Part shown: positions 36,927-46,916 of the stretch, in pieces
How the letters are laid out: each line of letters begins with the position of its first letter
Numbering within the stretch: position 1 is the first letter of the stretch
From: Micromonospora sp. NBC_00389
GTDB lineage: Bacteria; Actinomycetota; Actinomycetes; Mycobacteriales; Micromonosporaceae
Reading direction: 5' to 3'
Assembly (NCBI RefSeq): GCF_036059255.1
Contig: NZ_CP107947.1
Location: 496,001 to 560,000 of the forward strand
DNA: 64,000 nt
Notes under the pieces: generated by a model
Database searches by the model: none
What the model was told of the DNA's origin: nothing
The model's input: only the letters and a program-made list of their open reading frames with translations
Translations under genes and position numbers: made by a program

Positions 36927-37748
36927 TCAGGCGACCAGGCCGGCGCGGAACCCGGCGGCCACCGCGTGGGCGCGATCCCGGGCGCCGAGCTTGCGGAACA
37001 GCCGGCGGGCGTGGGTCTTGACGGTGTCCTCCGAGACGAACAACTCCCGGCCGATCTCCGCGTTGCTCTTGCCCTCGGCCATGCCCAGCAGCACCTGAAG
37101 CTCCCGCTCGGTGAGCCCGATCGACGCCCGGGCGGGCCGGGCAGCCGGGTTGGGACGGGGCGGGTCGCTCTGCTGGTCGGTCGCCGACTCACCGGTCGCC
37201 GGCTCAGGCTCGTCGTCGCCCCGCTGCACCGGCACCGACGGCACACCCGCCGGCCCCTCGCCGGGCGCGGCGGCCCAGCCCGGCTCGGCCGACCCGCGCA
37301 GCGACGGCGCGGAGCGGGCGGAACCGCCGACCGCCGCCGTGTCCCGGGCCGGATCGGTGGCCCGTTGCCGGGTGGCCCGGCCGGGCGCGGTGAGCAGCAG
37401 CAGCGCCTTGGCCACCGCGCTGGTCAGGTCGTGGTCGGCGTTCTGGATGAGGCCCCGGGCGCCGGCGCTGATGGTGGCCGCCGCCGCCTCGGACTCCTCA
37501 GCGCCGAGCAGCAGCACCGCGGCCTGCGGCGCGCGGGCCAGCACCCGGCGCACGAAGCCGGCGCTGTCCGGCCGGGTGAGGGCCGTGTCGGCCAGCACCA
37601 CGTCGGCCGGCCGCTCGGCCAGCCGCAGCATCACCTCGGGATCGGAGACGGCGGTACGAACGATCGCGGACAACCCCAGCCGCGCGGCCGCGGAAGTCAG
37701 GTGCTGGGCCGCGAGTGGTGTCCGAACGCACACAAGAACGGTACGCAC
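36927..37748 (-). CDS. BldM-like orphan response regulator (LuxR output domain)
   Basis: 273 aa. The C-terminal LuxR domain (LTERELQVLLGMAEGKSNAE...SEDTVKTHARRLFRKLGA) is close to that of Streptomyces BldM. The locus (beside guaB, whiB-type and groES/groEL genes) also recalls the bldM region. The receiver-like domain (1-118) keeps one Asp at 54 (VVLADTAL) but lacks the usual paired acidic residues near the start (VLVCVRT instead of VLVVDD). It is therefore probably an atypical, unphosphorylated regulator. A ~90-residue Ala/Pro/Gly-rich linker joins the halves and makes the protein longer than BldM. The GTG at 37748 is set by GAGGAG at 7 nt; the frame is open well upstream. No kinase gene is adjacent. 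It is divergent from the WhiB gene. Confidence 0.85.
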   Translation of the reverse strand: MRTVLVCVRTPLAAQHLTSAAARLGLSAIVRTAVSDPEVMLRLAERPADVVLADTALTRPDSAGFVRRVLARAPQAAVLLLGAEESEAAAATISAGARGLIQNADHDLTSAVAKALLLLTAPGRATRQRATDPARDTAAVGGSARSAPSLRGSAEPGWAAAPGEGPAGVPSVPVQRGDDEPEPATGESATDQQSDPPRPNPAARPARASIGLTERELQVLLGMAEGKSNAEIGRELFVSEDTVKTHARRLFRKLGARDRAHAVAAGFRAGLVA

Positions 37749-38000
37749 TGTGATCTCCTCTCCGACCACGAGCAGACCATGACGGGGTCGGCCGGGGAGG
37801 GGGTTCCCGGCAATCCTCCGAACTTTTCCGACAGATGGGGCAAAAGCCGCAAGTTCCGGGGCGTTCTCGATCACAGAAGTGTGAGCCGGGGACAGCCCGG
37901 GTACCGAGAAATCCAGGCCGGAAACGGTGCGCCTGCGCGGCCCGCCGCCCGGAAGCCGGCCACAAGGATCTCGCGGTGCCGCGCGGGAGGAGGGGTGCTG

Positions 38001-38384
38001 ATGTCGAACGTACGTAGACTGCCCGGACCCATCGTCGATCTCTGGGACTGGCAGCGTCTCGGTGCCTGCCGTGGGCGGGACAGCGCTCAGTTCTTCCACC
38101 CCGACGGCGAGCGGGGCTCCTCCCGGTTGCGTCGGGAGTCCTCCGCCAAGGCGGTCTGCCGTGCCTGCCCGGTCCGTGCCGAGTGCGCCGCACACGCGCT
38201 GTCGGTCCGCGAGCCGTACGGCGTGTGGGGTGGCTTCAGCGAGTCGGAGCGGCTACGCCTGCTCGCCGTCGGCTGGGAGGACCTGGCGGACCGCCGGCAG
38301 GCCCGGGTCGACGTGACCCGACTGGAGGCCCGACTGGGCCACCCGCACAAGTCGACCGTCCCGGCCCAGCGCAACGTCGCCTGA
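38001..38384 (+). CDS. WhiB-family iron-sulphur transcription factor
   Basis: 127 aa. Four Cys ligands of the [4Fe-4S] cluster are present at 23, 53, 56 and 62 in the usual C-x29-CxxC-x5-C pattern. The G[VI]WGG turn follows (GVWGGFSESERLRLL) before a basic C-terminus. The strong RBS GGAGGAGG before the ATG at 38001 fixes the start. Position beside groEL corresponds to whiB3 in mycobacteria, but the C-terminal 40 residues differ and I do not assign a class. WhiB proteins bind the primary sigma factor and adjust gene expression to redox or developmental signals. The 250-bp divergent region shared with the BldM-like gene contains the small inverted repeat TCACAGAAGTGTGA (near 37872). Confidence 0.92.
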   Translation: MSNVRRLPGPIVDLWDWQRLGACRGRDSAQFFHPDGERGSSRLRRESSAKAVCRACPVRAECAAHALSVREPYGVWGGFSESERLRLLAVGWEDLADRRQARVDVTRLEARLGHPHKSTVPAQRNVA

Positions 38385-38409
38385 CCCGGCACTCCCCCGC
38401 GACACCGCG

Positions 38410-38440
38410 AACCGCGCCCCCACCCGCTGGGGGCGCGGTT
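38410..38440 (+). terminator. Terminator of the whiB-type gene
   Basis: AACCGCGCCCCC (38410-38421) pairs perfectly with GGGGGCGCGGTT (38429-38440) around a 7-nt loop, 26 bp after the stop and before the palindrome hit by the insertion sequence. Confidence 0.8.
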
Positions 38441-38467
38441 TCCGCGCCTTCCGGGTCGGAGCGCACG

Positions 38468-38497
38468 GATCTTGGACAGTTTCCGTTAGCACGGAGC
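38468..38497 (+). repeat. Left half of a split palindrome plus left target duplication
   Basis: The arm GATCTTGGACAGTTTCCG (38468-38485) is the exact complement of 39829-39846. The 13-bp direct repeat GTTAGCACGGAGC occupies 38485-38497 and recurs at 39817-39829. Removing the insertion sequence and one copy of the repeat restores an uninterrupted hairpin with an 18-bp stem and an 11-nt loop. Confidence 0.9.
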
Positions 38498-39816
38498 TGT
38501 TCAGTCCCATGACCTCTGTCGCAGTTCATGTCCCGGTTCCTGTGTCACAAGATCAGCTTTGTAGGTGGGGGTGCGTTGTCGGGCTTGACTGCAAGCCATG
38601 GCGACTCGGCGTCAGGTCATGAGCGCGGTGGATGCCCTGCTCACCGCAGGGGTGAAAATCGATAACGTGCAGCAGTGGTGTCGTGACAACGGGGTCAACC
38701 CGCGCACGTTCTACCGACACCGGGCGCGGATCGAGGCCGAGGGTGCGTGGCGACCCCGATCGAGCCGGCCGCACCACAGCCCGGGCCAGGCCCCGCCGGA
38801 ACTGGACGCCTGGATCTGCAAGCTGCGCGCCGAGTTGGGCGTGGACAACGGCGCGGACCACATCCACGACGAACTGGTGCGCATCCACGCCGAGACCAGC
38901 CCCGCGTGGTCGGTGCCGTCACGATCCACGATCAACCGGGTGCTGTCGCGCCATGACCTGCTGCACCGCAACCCTGCCAAGAGGCCCCGCTGTTCCTGGC
39001 GCCGCTTCGCCTACGCCCAACCCCGCGACTGCTACCAGATCGACGCGACCATGATCACTCTCACCGACGGTCGTCTCGTCGCCGTGTTCGACGTCATCGA
39101 CGACCGCACCCGCATGCTCGTGACCTGCCACGCCGCCACCGCCGAAACCGCCACCGCCGCGATCGCCGCCATCGGCCACGCCATCACCAACCACGGCGCA
39201 CCCGCGATCGTCTTGTCCGACAACGGCGCCGCATTCACCAGCCGCCATCGCCACGACAACGCCGGCCCATCACGCTTCGCCCAAACCCTGCACCAACACG
39301 GCACCCGACTGATCCACTCCACCCCCTACCACCCACAGACCTGCGGCAAAGTCGAGCGCCACCACCAGACCCTGAAGAAATGGCTCACCGCGCAACCCCA
39401 CCAACCCCGCACCCTGGGGCAACTGCAACGACTGCTCGACACCTACCGCGAGCACTACAACCACCGCCGCCACAGCGCCCTACCCGGCCGGACAACCCCA
39501 CACCACACCTGGCACACCGCGCCACACCACGGCGGACCCCAAGCCCTACCGATCCAAACCGACGCCACCATCCACCGACCCCGCGTCTCCGACACCGGAA
39601 CCATCCGCGTCGGCCCCGCCCGCATCGGCATCGGCTGCGCCTGGCGCGGACACCACCTCACCGCCATCCGCGACCACCACCACATCACCGTCTACACCGC
39701 GGACGGCCACCCCATCGGCCATGCCACCACCAACGACACCCGCTACGTCCGCCTCACCCCCACCCCATGACACACGTCCCGGGACACACGTTTGACACAC
39801 CTCCCGCGACATGACA
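38498..39816 (+). mobile_element. IS481-family insertion sequence, complete (1319 bp)
   Basis: The element begins TGT (38498) and ends ACA (39816), the usual IS481 tips. The ends are related inverted repeats (TGTTCAGTCCCATGAC against TGTCATGTCGCGGGAG, read inwards). It is flanked by a perfect 13-bp direct repeat. It carries one intact transposase and no passenger gene. It sits between the whiB-type gene and the molybdopterin oxidoreductase, breaking no gene but splitting a palindrome. Intact ORF and perfect target duplication suggest a recent insertion. Confidence 0.88.
38598..39770 (+). CDS. IS481-family transposase
   Basis: DDE recombinase, 390 aa. An N-terminal helix-turn-helix (RRQVMSAVDALLTAG...WCRDNGVNPRTFYRH) is followed by an integrase core (rve) with Asp149 (YQIDATMI), Asp208 (VLSDNGAAF) and Glu253 (CGKVERHHQTLKKW). 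The C-terminal domain is His/Arg/Thr-rich. Codon use at the 3' half (many CAC, ACC, CCA) differs from host genes. The ATG at 38598 lies 100 bp inside the left end; no strong RBS is seen. The protein catalyses cut and insertion of the surrounding element. All catalytic residues are intact. Confidence 0.92.
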   Translation: MATRRQVMSAVDALLTAGVKIDNVQQWCRDNGVNPRTFYRHRARIEAEGAWRPRSSRPHHSPGQAPPELDAWICKLRAELGVDNGADHIHDELVRIHAETSPAWSVPSRSTINRVLSRHDLLHRNPAKRPRCSWRRFAYAQPRDCYQIDATMITLTDGRLVAVFDVIDDRTRMLVTCHAATAETATAAIAAIGHAITNHGAPAIVLSDNGAAFTSRHRHDNAGPSRFAQTLHQHGTRLIHSTPYHPQTCGKVERHHQTLKKWLTAQPHQPRTLGQLQRLLDTYREHYNHRRHSALPGRTTPHHTWHTAPHHGGPQALPIQTDATIHRPRVSDTGTIRVGPARIGIGCAWRGHHLTAIRDHHHITVYTADGHPIGHATTNDTRYVRLTPTP

Positions 39817-39846
39817 GTTAGCACGGAGCGGAAACTGTCCAAGATC
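39817..39846 (+). repeat. Right target duplication plus right half of the split palindrome
   Basis: GTTAGCACGGAGC (39817-39829) repeats 38485-38497 exactly, and CGGAAACTGTCCAAGATC (39829-39846) is the complement of the left arm at 38468-38485. Confidence 0.9.
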
Positions 39847-39881
39847 TCCACGGGAAACCCCGCACCGCCGCCGGCTCGCGG

Positions 39882-41546
39882 TCAGCGGACGTTGACGGTG
39901 ACCGTGTGCCAGCCGGTGGCACCGTCCGGGACCACACCCTGCTCGCGCTCGGTCTGGGTTTCCCCGGTCGCGTCGGTCGCCCGGACCTGGAGCCGGTGCT
40001 CGCCCGGCGTGGCGTCCCAGCGCCACGACCACTGCACCCAGGTGTCCACCGACACCGTCGGGGCCAGCTCCGCCTCCTGCCAGGGGTCGCCGTCGACGCG
40101 CACCTCGACCCGGCGGATGCCCCGGTGCTGCGCCCAGGCCACCCCGGCCACCGTCACCGGGCCGGCGGTCAGCCGGTTGCGCGAGCGCGGCGCGTCGATC
40201 CGCGACTGGGTCTTGATCGGCCCCTGGACGGACCAGCCCCGCGGCACCCAGTACGCGTCGAAGTCGGCGAACCGGGTCAGCTCCAGCTCGGTCACCCACT
40301 TGCACGCCGACACGTAGCCGTACAGGCCGGGCACCACCATGCGGACCGGGAAGCCGTGCTCGACCGGCAGCGGCTCCCCGTTCATGCCGATCGCCAGTAG
40401 CGCGTCCCGCCCGTCGCGCAGCGCGGCGGTGGGGGTGCCGCAGGTCCAGCCGTCGACCGACCGGCCGACTACCTGGTCTGCGTCCGCGTCCGGCTGGACC
40501 TCGTCCAGCAGTTCACGCAGGGGTACGCCGAGCCACCGGGCGTTGCCGATCAGGTCCCCGCCCACCTCGTTGGAGACGCAGGCCAGCGTGACGTACCGCT
40601 CGACCAACGGCCGGGCGAGCAGGTCGGCGTAGGTGTAGGTGCGCTCGGTGCCGACCCGCCCGTGGATCCGCAGCCGCCAGGTCGCCGGGTCCACCTGCGG
40701 CACCACCAGCGCGGTGTCGATCCGGTAAAACCCGAAGTTCGGGGTGACGTACGGTGCGAGCTGGGCCAGCGAGAGGTCGGCGCCCGCCGGCAGGGCCGGT
40801 GCGGGGGCGACCGGCGCGGGCAGCCGGATCGCGTCCCGGGCCGCGGACACGCCGCGCCGCCCGGCCAGCCAGCGCCCGCCGAGTCCGGCCACCGTGGCCG
40901 TACCCAGCAACACCCCGGCGCCGGTGAGGAATCTCCGCCGCGACTCCGGGTTGACCCCGTCGTCCGACGCCCGCCCGACGGGCACCGGCGGCGCGGCCGG
41001 CGTCACCGGGACCGGCAAGCCGTCCGAGCCCACCGAGCCCGCCGGCGCGGCCGGCGCGGGTGGAGTGGGTGGGGACCAGGGCCACGGGTCCAGCTCCAGC
41101 GGACCGGCGATGAACATCCACAGCACCAGGGCGCCGAGGCCGCCGCCGACCAGCGACGGCAGCGCGTCGGCGGCGTCCGCGCCGGGACGGGTCAGCGCGG
41201 CGGCCACGCCGACGGCGGCGAACGCCGCGATGCCGGCCAGGCCGAGGGCCAACCGGCGCACCGCCAGCACTCCCAGCAGCGCGGCGAACGCTCCCAGCAG
41301 CAGCGCGGTGCCGACCAGGAGGGCGATCTTGTCGGCGGTGCCGAAGAGGTCGATGGCGAGCTGCTTCAGCGACTCCGGGACGGCGTCGACGACCACCCCG
41401 CCGACCGCGACCAGCGGTGCCGACCGGGGCCCGGTCAGCACCGCCACCGGTTCCGCGAACCCGATCGCGACGGCGGCGGCTGTGACTCCGGCCAGCGCGG
41501 CGTACCGCCGCGACATGGTGCTCATCGGCCCAGTGTGCGCGGTCAT
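39882..41546 (-). CDS. Membrane-anchored molybdopterin oxidoreductase (sulfite oxidase family)
   Basis: 554 aa. An N-terminal membrane domain with about four helices (15-150) is followed by a Pro-rich linker. An internal Tat-like motif (ESRRRFLTGAGVLLGTATVAG, residues 201-221) precedes the soluble part. The oxidoreductase molybdopterin domain (about 270-430) has the molybdenum-ligating Cys323 (TLACVSNEVGG) and HGFPVRMVVPGLYG. The C-terminal Mo-co dimerisation domain (about 455-554) is Ig-like (GVAWAQHRGIRRVEVRVDG). The catalytic part would face outside. It probably oxidises sulfite or reduces an oxidised sulphur or nitrogen compound; partner electron carriers are not nearby. The start may be 41546 or the Met at 41525. 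Confidence 0.9.
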   Translation of the reverse strand: MTAHTGPMSTMSRRYAALAGVTAAAVAIGFAEPVAVLTGPRSAPLVAVGGVVVDAVPESLKQLAIDLFGTADKIALLVGTALLLGAFAALLGVLAVRRLALGLAGIAAFAAVGVAAALTRPGADAADALPSLVGGGLGALVLWMFIAGPLELDPWPWSPPTPPAPAAPAGSVGSDGLPVPVTPAAPPVPVGRASDDGVNPESRRRFLTGAGVLLGTATVAGLGGRWLAGRRGVSAARDAIRLPAPVAPAPALPAGADLSLAQLAPYVTPNFGFYRIDTALVVPQVDPATWRLRIHGRVGTERTYTYADLLARPLVERYVTLACVSNEVGGDLIGNARWLGVPLRELLDEVQPDADADQVVGRSVDGWTCGTPTAALRDGRDALLAIGMNGEPLPVEHGFPVRMVVPGLYGYVSACKWVTELELTRFADFDAYWVPRGWSVQGPIKTQSRIDAPRSRNRLTAGPVTVAGVAWAQHRGIRRVEVRVDGDPWQEAELAPTVSVDTWVQWSWRWDATPGEHRLQVRATDATGETQTEREQGVVPDGATGWHTVTVNVR

Positions 41547-41597
41547 CTCGCCCGGTCGCCAACCACGTCAGCGCTCGGTGCTGACCCCGGACACGGA

Positions 41598-41630
41598 CCG
41601 GGGCACACCGTCGTCGACGGTGTGCCCCGG
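41598..41630 (-). terminator. Terminator of the groS-groL operon
   Basis: CCGGGGCACACCGTCG (41598-41613) and its exact complement (41615-41630) form a 16-bp palindrome with a single central base, 18 bp after groL. In RNA the inner pairs would open into a loop. Confidence 0.75.
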
Positions 41631-41648
41631 GAAGGTACCGCTACCGGG

Positions 41649-43668
<2,020 letters not shown>

Positions 43669-43810
43669 GGGCATACCCTCCTGGGGTACTGGTTTCGTTG
43701 CCGGTCGGCGAGGCCAACCAGCGTCAATCTGCCTCATGCCACCGGGCGGGGCCGTCGTCGCGGGTGCCGGTCCGCCTGGCGTTTCGCACCCGGGTCGTGA
43801 GACCCGGGAG

Positions 43811-43837
43811 CTGGCACCCTCAGGGTGAGAGTGCTAA
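43811..43837 (-). promoter_or_regulatory. CIRCE operator 2 (downstream copy)
   Basis: CTGGCACCC - 9 bp - GAGTGCTAA matches the CIRCE consensus (TTAGCACTC-N9-GAGTGCTAA) in one arm perfectly and in the other with changes. It would cover the transcription start of groS, so HrcA bound here should block initiation. Confidence 0.8.
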
Positions 43838-43841
43838 TCGC

Positions 43842-43870
43842 AGGTTATTCCGTGGCTAGCACTCCGTCAA
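43842..43870 (-). promoter_or_regulatory. groS-groL promoter
   Basis: On the minus strand TTGACG (43865-43870), 17 bp, TAACCT (43842-43847). The -35 hexamer lies wholly inside the spacer of the upstream CIRCE and the start point falls at the edge of the downstream CIRCE, giving double HrcA control. Confidence 0.8.
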
Positions 43871-43882
43871 GGAGAGTGCCAA
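43856..43882 (-). promoter_or_regulatory. CIRCE operator 1 (upstream copy)
   Basis: CTAGCACTC - cgtcaagga - GAGTGCCAA: 9-bp arms with 9-bp spacing, two differences from the CIRCE consensus. The -35 box is in its spacer. HrcA, the heat-shock repressor, is the expected ligand; no hrcA gene is in the window. Confidence 0.9.
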
Positions 43883-44009
43883 CGCACCCTCCGCCGTGTC
43901 GCCACAGTTCCGCCAGTCGTTACCGCAACACGCCGGGAGCACCTCGCCGCACCGTGGCCATCTCCCTACCGTCGGTTGCCACCACCGGATGCCGACGAAG
44001 GGGAGCCGA

Positions 44010-44810
44010 GTGACCCGGATACCGACCCTGACGTTCCTGCACGAACAGCTACGCCGGGCACGCCAGGCGCGCGGGCTCAGCCAGGAGGAGCTGGGCAAGC
44101 TGGTCAACTACTCATCGTCGTACGTGAGTGCGGTCGAGATCGGGCAGAGCTCGGTCAAGCCGGACTACCTGGCCCGCATCGACTCAATCCTGGACACCGG
44201 CGGTCTCTTCGTCGGCATGCTGGAGCTGGTCCGCTTCCACGCCGCACCCGACTGGTTCCGCCCGTGGGACGAGATCGAGCGGGAGGCGGCTGCGCTGCGC
44301 TGGTACGACCCGACGGTGATCCCCGGCCTGCTCCAGTCCGAGGGGTACGCGCGGGCGATGCTCGGCGTGGGCGGCGAGCTGACCGCCGAAGAGGTGGAGA
44401 CGCGGGTGGTGGCCCGGCTCGCCCGGCAGTCGCTGCTGACCGCCGACCCGCGTCCGCAGCTCGTCGCGGTGCTGGAGGAGCACACGCTGCGCCGGCAACT
44501 CGGCGACCGGGAGACCATGCGCGACCAGCTACAGCACCTGCTGGCCGTGGGCACCGCACCGAACGTGCAGGTCCGGGTCGTGCCGGCCGACGCCCCCTGG
44601 CATGTCGGGCTCAACGGCCCGTTCATCCTGGCCCGGCTTGAGAGCGGTGCCGAGCTGGTCCACCTGGACAACCAGCTCCGGGGGCAGACCGTGGACAGCC
44701 CGAACGACGTTGCCGCCCTGGAGCGGCGCTGGGAGACTGTGACCGGCGAGGCACTGCCATGCCGGCAGTCCGCCCGGCTGATCGAGGAAGTGGTGCAGAC
44801 ATGGACCTGA
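44010..44810 (+). CDS. XRE-family regulator with DUF5753 ligand domain
   Basis: 266 aa. An N-terminal helix-turn-helix (LHEQLRRARQARGLSQEELGKLV...SSYVSAVEIGQSS) is followed by DUF5753 (about 95-260; WYDPTVIPGLLQSEGYARAML, HTLRRQLGD, VRVVPADAPWHVGLNGPFILAR). The family includes Streptomyces WhiJ-like regulators, which pair with small DUF397 proteins. The GTG at 44010 is favoured by GGGGAG 4 nt upstream; an ATG seven codons earlier is possible. The stop overlaps the DUF397 start by 10 bp, so the two are coupled. Such pairs control development or antibiotic synthesis and are among the most duplicated families in these bacteria. Its own target is probably its promoter near 43.9 kb, next to the divergent groS promoter. 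Confidence 0.9.
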   Translation: MTRIPTLTFLHEQLRRARQARGLSQEELGKLVNYSSSYVSAVEIGQSSVKPDYLARIDSILDTGGLFVGMLELVRFHAAPDWFRPWDEIEREAAALRWYDPTVIPGLLQSEGYARAMLGVGGELTAEEVETRVVARLARQSLLTADPRPQLVAVLEEHTLRRQLGDRETMRDQLQHLLAVGTAPNVQVRVVPADAPWHVGLNGPFILARLESGAELVHLDNQLRGQTVDSPNDVAALERRWETVTGEALPCRQSARLIEEVVQTWT

Positions 44811-44989
44811 CCCACGCCACCTGGCGCAAGGCCTCCCGCAGCAACAGCAACGGCGGTGCCTGCGTCGAGGTCGCCGACAACCTGCCCGGCGTGGTCGCCG
44901 TGCGCGACAGCAAGGACCCGACCGGGCCGGCGCTCACCTTCACCCCGGCGAGCTGGCGGGCCTTCGTCGCCGCCACGCCCACCGACTGA
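44801..44989 (+). CDS. DUF397 protein, partner of the XRE regulator
   Basis: 62 aa. The start is ATG at 44801 (MDLTHATWRKASRSN), which overlaps the regulator stop; a longer frame exists but breaks family length. It has the family core WRKASRSNSNGGACVEVAD, VAVRDSKDPTGPAL and F.PASWRAFV. DUF397 proteins bind the WhiJ-type XRE regulators and may titrate or activate them; the mechanism is not established. The fixed pairing with the upstream gene supports that. Confidence 0.92.
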   Translation: MDLTHATWRKASRSNSNGGACVEVADNLPGVVAVRDSKDPTGPALTFTPASWRAFVAATPTD

Positions 44990-45032
44990 CACCACCGTCC
45001 AGCCAGCCCGGCCGGCCCGGGACAATGACCGG

Positions 45033-46235
45033 GTGGATCTCGACCAGCTCGCGGCGCTGCGTACCCCCGAGGGGTCGGCCGCGCTCGCGGCGGCGGCCGT
45101 GCTGGCCGGCGGTGACCCGCTGGCCGCGGCGTCGGCCCTGCGCGCGACCGGCGTGCCGCCGGCACTGGCCTCGGCGGCACTGACCCAGGCCGAGCTGCGC
45201 CACCGGGCGGTCGGCAAGTTCGGCCCGGCCGCCGCCGGGATGTTCCTCACCCGCGCCGGGCTGGAGCAGGCCACCCGCCGGGTGGTCGCCGACCGCCGCG
45301 CCGCCCGGCTGCGCGCGGCCGGCGTGCGCACCCTGGCCGACCTCGGGTGCGGGCTCGGTGCCGACGCGCTCGCCGCCGCCCGCGCCGACATCCGGGTGTA
45401 CGGGGTGGAGGCCGACCCGGTGACCGCCGCCATGGCCGCCGCCAACGCCGCCGCTGCGGGGCTGGCCGAGCTGTTCACGGTCGAGTGCGGCGACGCCACC
45501 ACCTTCGACGTCTCCGGCGTCGACGGCGTCTTCTGCGACCCGGCCCGACGCCGCGCGGGCACCGGGCGACGGATCTTCGACCCGCGCGCCTACTCGCCGC
45601 CGTGGGACTTCGTCACCGGGCTGGCCGAGCGGGTGCCGCGCACCGTGGTGAAGGTCGCGCCGGGGTTGGACCACGCGCTCATCCCGACCGGCGCGGAGGC
45701 GGAGTGGGTCAGCGTGGACGGCGATCTGGTCGAGGCGGCGCTCTGGTGCGGTGAGCTGGCCGAGGTGACCCGCCGCGCCACCCTGTACCGGCAGGAGGCG
45801 GCCGGTGACGGGGTCCGCTGCCACCAGCTCACCGGCTCGGGTGCCGCCGAGGCGCCGGTCGGGCCGCCACGCCGCTACCTGTACGACCCGGATCCGGCGG
45901 TGGTCCGCGCGCACCTCGTCGCCGAGCTGGCCGGCGAACTGGACGCCACCCTCGGCGACCCGAGCATCGCCTACCTCTACGCCGACCGCCCGACCCGCAC
46001 CCCGTACGCGCGCTGCCTGGAGATCACCGATGTGCTGCCGTTCTCGCTGAAGCGGCTGCGGACGCTGCTGCGCGACCGCCGGGTGGGCCGGGTGGAGATC
46101 CTCAAGCGGGGTTCCGCGCTCACTCCGGAGCAGCTCCGGCGGGACCTGCGGCTGGCCGGTGACACGGCGGCGAGTCTGGTGCTCACCCGGGTCGCCGGGG
46201 CACCGACCGTGCTGATCTGCCGCCCGGTCGACTAG
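45033..46235 (+). CDS. Class I SAM-dependent methyltransferase with THUMP-like domain
   Basis: 400 aa. The N-terminal helical region (1-85) precedes the SAM-binding motif LADLGCGLGADALAAA (about 103-118) and acidic loop YGVEADPVTA. The catalytic-type motif DGVFCDPARRRAG resembles DPPR-type N-methyltransferases. The C-terminal region (about 290-400; PYARCLEITDVLPFSLKRLR, VGRVEILKRGSAL) is the actinobacterial THUMP-like domain, so RNA is a likely substrate, though none is known. The GTG at 45033 has no RBS; GACAAT (45021-45026) is placed 6 nt upstream, pointing to a leaderless mRNA. The next gene begins 10 bp after its stop. Confidence 0.88.
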   Translation: MDLDQLAALRTPEGSAALAAAAVLAGGDPLAAASALRATGVPPALASAALTQAELRHRAVGKFGPAAAGMFLTRAGLEQATRRVVADRRAARLRAAGVRTLADLGCGLGADALAAARADIRVYGVEADPVTAAMAAANAAAAGLAELFTVECGDATTFDVSGVDGVFCDPARRRAGTGRRIFDPRAYSPPWDFVTGLAERVPRTVVKVAPGLDHALIPTGAEAEWVSVDGDLVEAALWCGELAEVTRRATLYRQEAAGDGVRCHQLTGSGAAEAPVGPPRRYLYDPDPAVVRAHLVAELAGELDATLGDPSIAYLYADRPTRTPYARCLEITDVLPFSLKRLRTLLRDRRVGRVEILKRGSALTPEQLRRDLRLAGDTAASLVLTRVAGAPTVLICRPVD

Positions 46236-46245
46236 GTTCCAGAGT

Positions 46246-46725
46246 GTGGCGGGACAGGGCACTCCGGCGACAGCACTGCTGACCAAGCGCGGCATCGCGC
46301 ACCGCACGCACCCGTACCGGGTGGCGCCGGACGCGCCGAACTACGGCGCGCTGGTCGCGGCGGCTCTCGGCGTACCGCCGGAGCGCGTGTTCAAGTCCCT
46401 TGTGACCGACGTCGACGGCGCGCTCACCGTGGCGGTCGTCCCGGTCACCGGCGAGCTGGACCTCAAGGCGCTCGCCGCAGCGGTCGGCGGCAAGCGGGCC
46501 GCGCTGGCCGACCGGACGGTCGCCGAGCGGGCCACCGGCTACGTACGGGGCGGAATCAGCCCGCTCGGGCAGCGCCGACGGCTGCCCACCGTGCTGGACG
46601 ACTCCGCGCTGGACCTGCCGACGATCTACGTCTCCGCTGGCCGGCGTGGTCTTGAGCTTGAGTTGGCCGCCGCGGATCTGGTGGCGCTGACCGAAGCCCG
46701 GACCGCTCCGCTCCAGGCCCACTGA
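46246..46725 (+). CDS. YbaK/EbsC-type aminoacyl-tRNA deacylase
   Basis: 159 aa, single YbaK domain. It hydrolyses mischarged aminoacyl-tRNA, typically Cys-tRNA(Pro), as a translation quality-control step. The catalytic Lys is in VFKSLV (about residue 50), and GGISPLGQRRRLPTVLD is the conserved C-terminal block. The GTG at 46246 lacks an RBS; TAGGTT (46233-46238), overlapping the upstream gene's TAG stop, lies 7 nt before it, a leaderless arrangement that would let it be expressed apart from the methyltransferase gene. Substrate specificity is inferred from the family. Confidence 0.92.
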   Translation: MAGQGTPATALLTKRGIAHRTHPYRVAPDAPNYGALVAAALGVPPERVFKSLVTDVDGALTVAVVPVTGELDLKALAAAVGGKRAALADRTVAERATGYVRGGISPLGQRRRLPTVLDDSALDLPTIYVSAGRRGLELELAAADLVALTEARTAPLQAH

Positions 46726-46837
46726 CCGCTCGGTCCAGGGAGGCCGACAGCGCCCACGTCCGCGCCAGATGATCACCGGGTGACGGCCGCGTTGCCGAAC
46801 TGTTACCCCGACGAACGAAGTCCCCGCCCCGGCAGTC

Positions 46838-46866
46838 TTGTGGACGCGGCGACAGCGCCATACGTT
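46838..46866 (+). promoter_or_regulatory. Promoter of the sugar ABC transporter operon
   Basis: TTGTGG (46838-46843), 17 bp, TACGTT (46861-46866). The 5' leader of about 45 nt contains ACAACAAACACC, low in G and a plausible operator region for the downstream ROK regulator. Confidence 0.55.
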
Positions 46867-46916
46867 GCCGGGCACAACAAACACCACACTCCCCACCCCC
46901 GGAAAGGACCCTGCAC

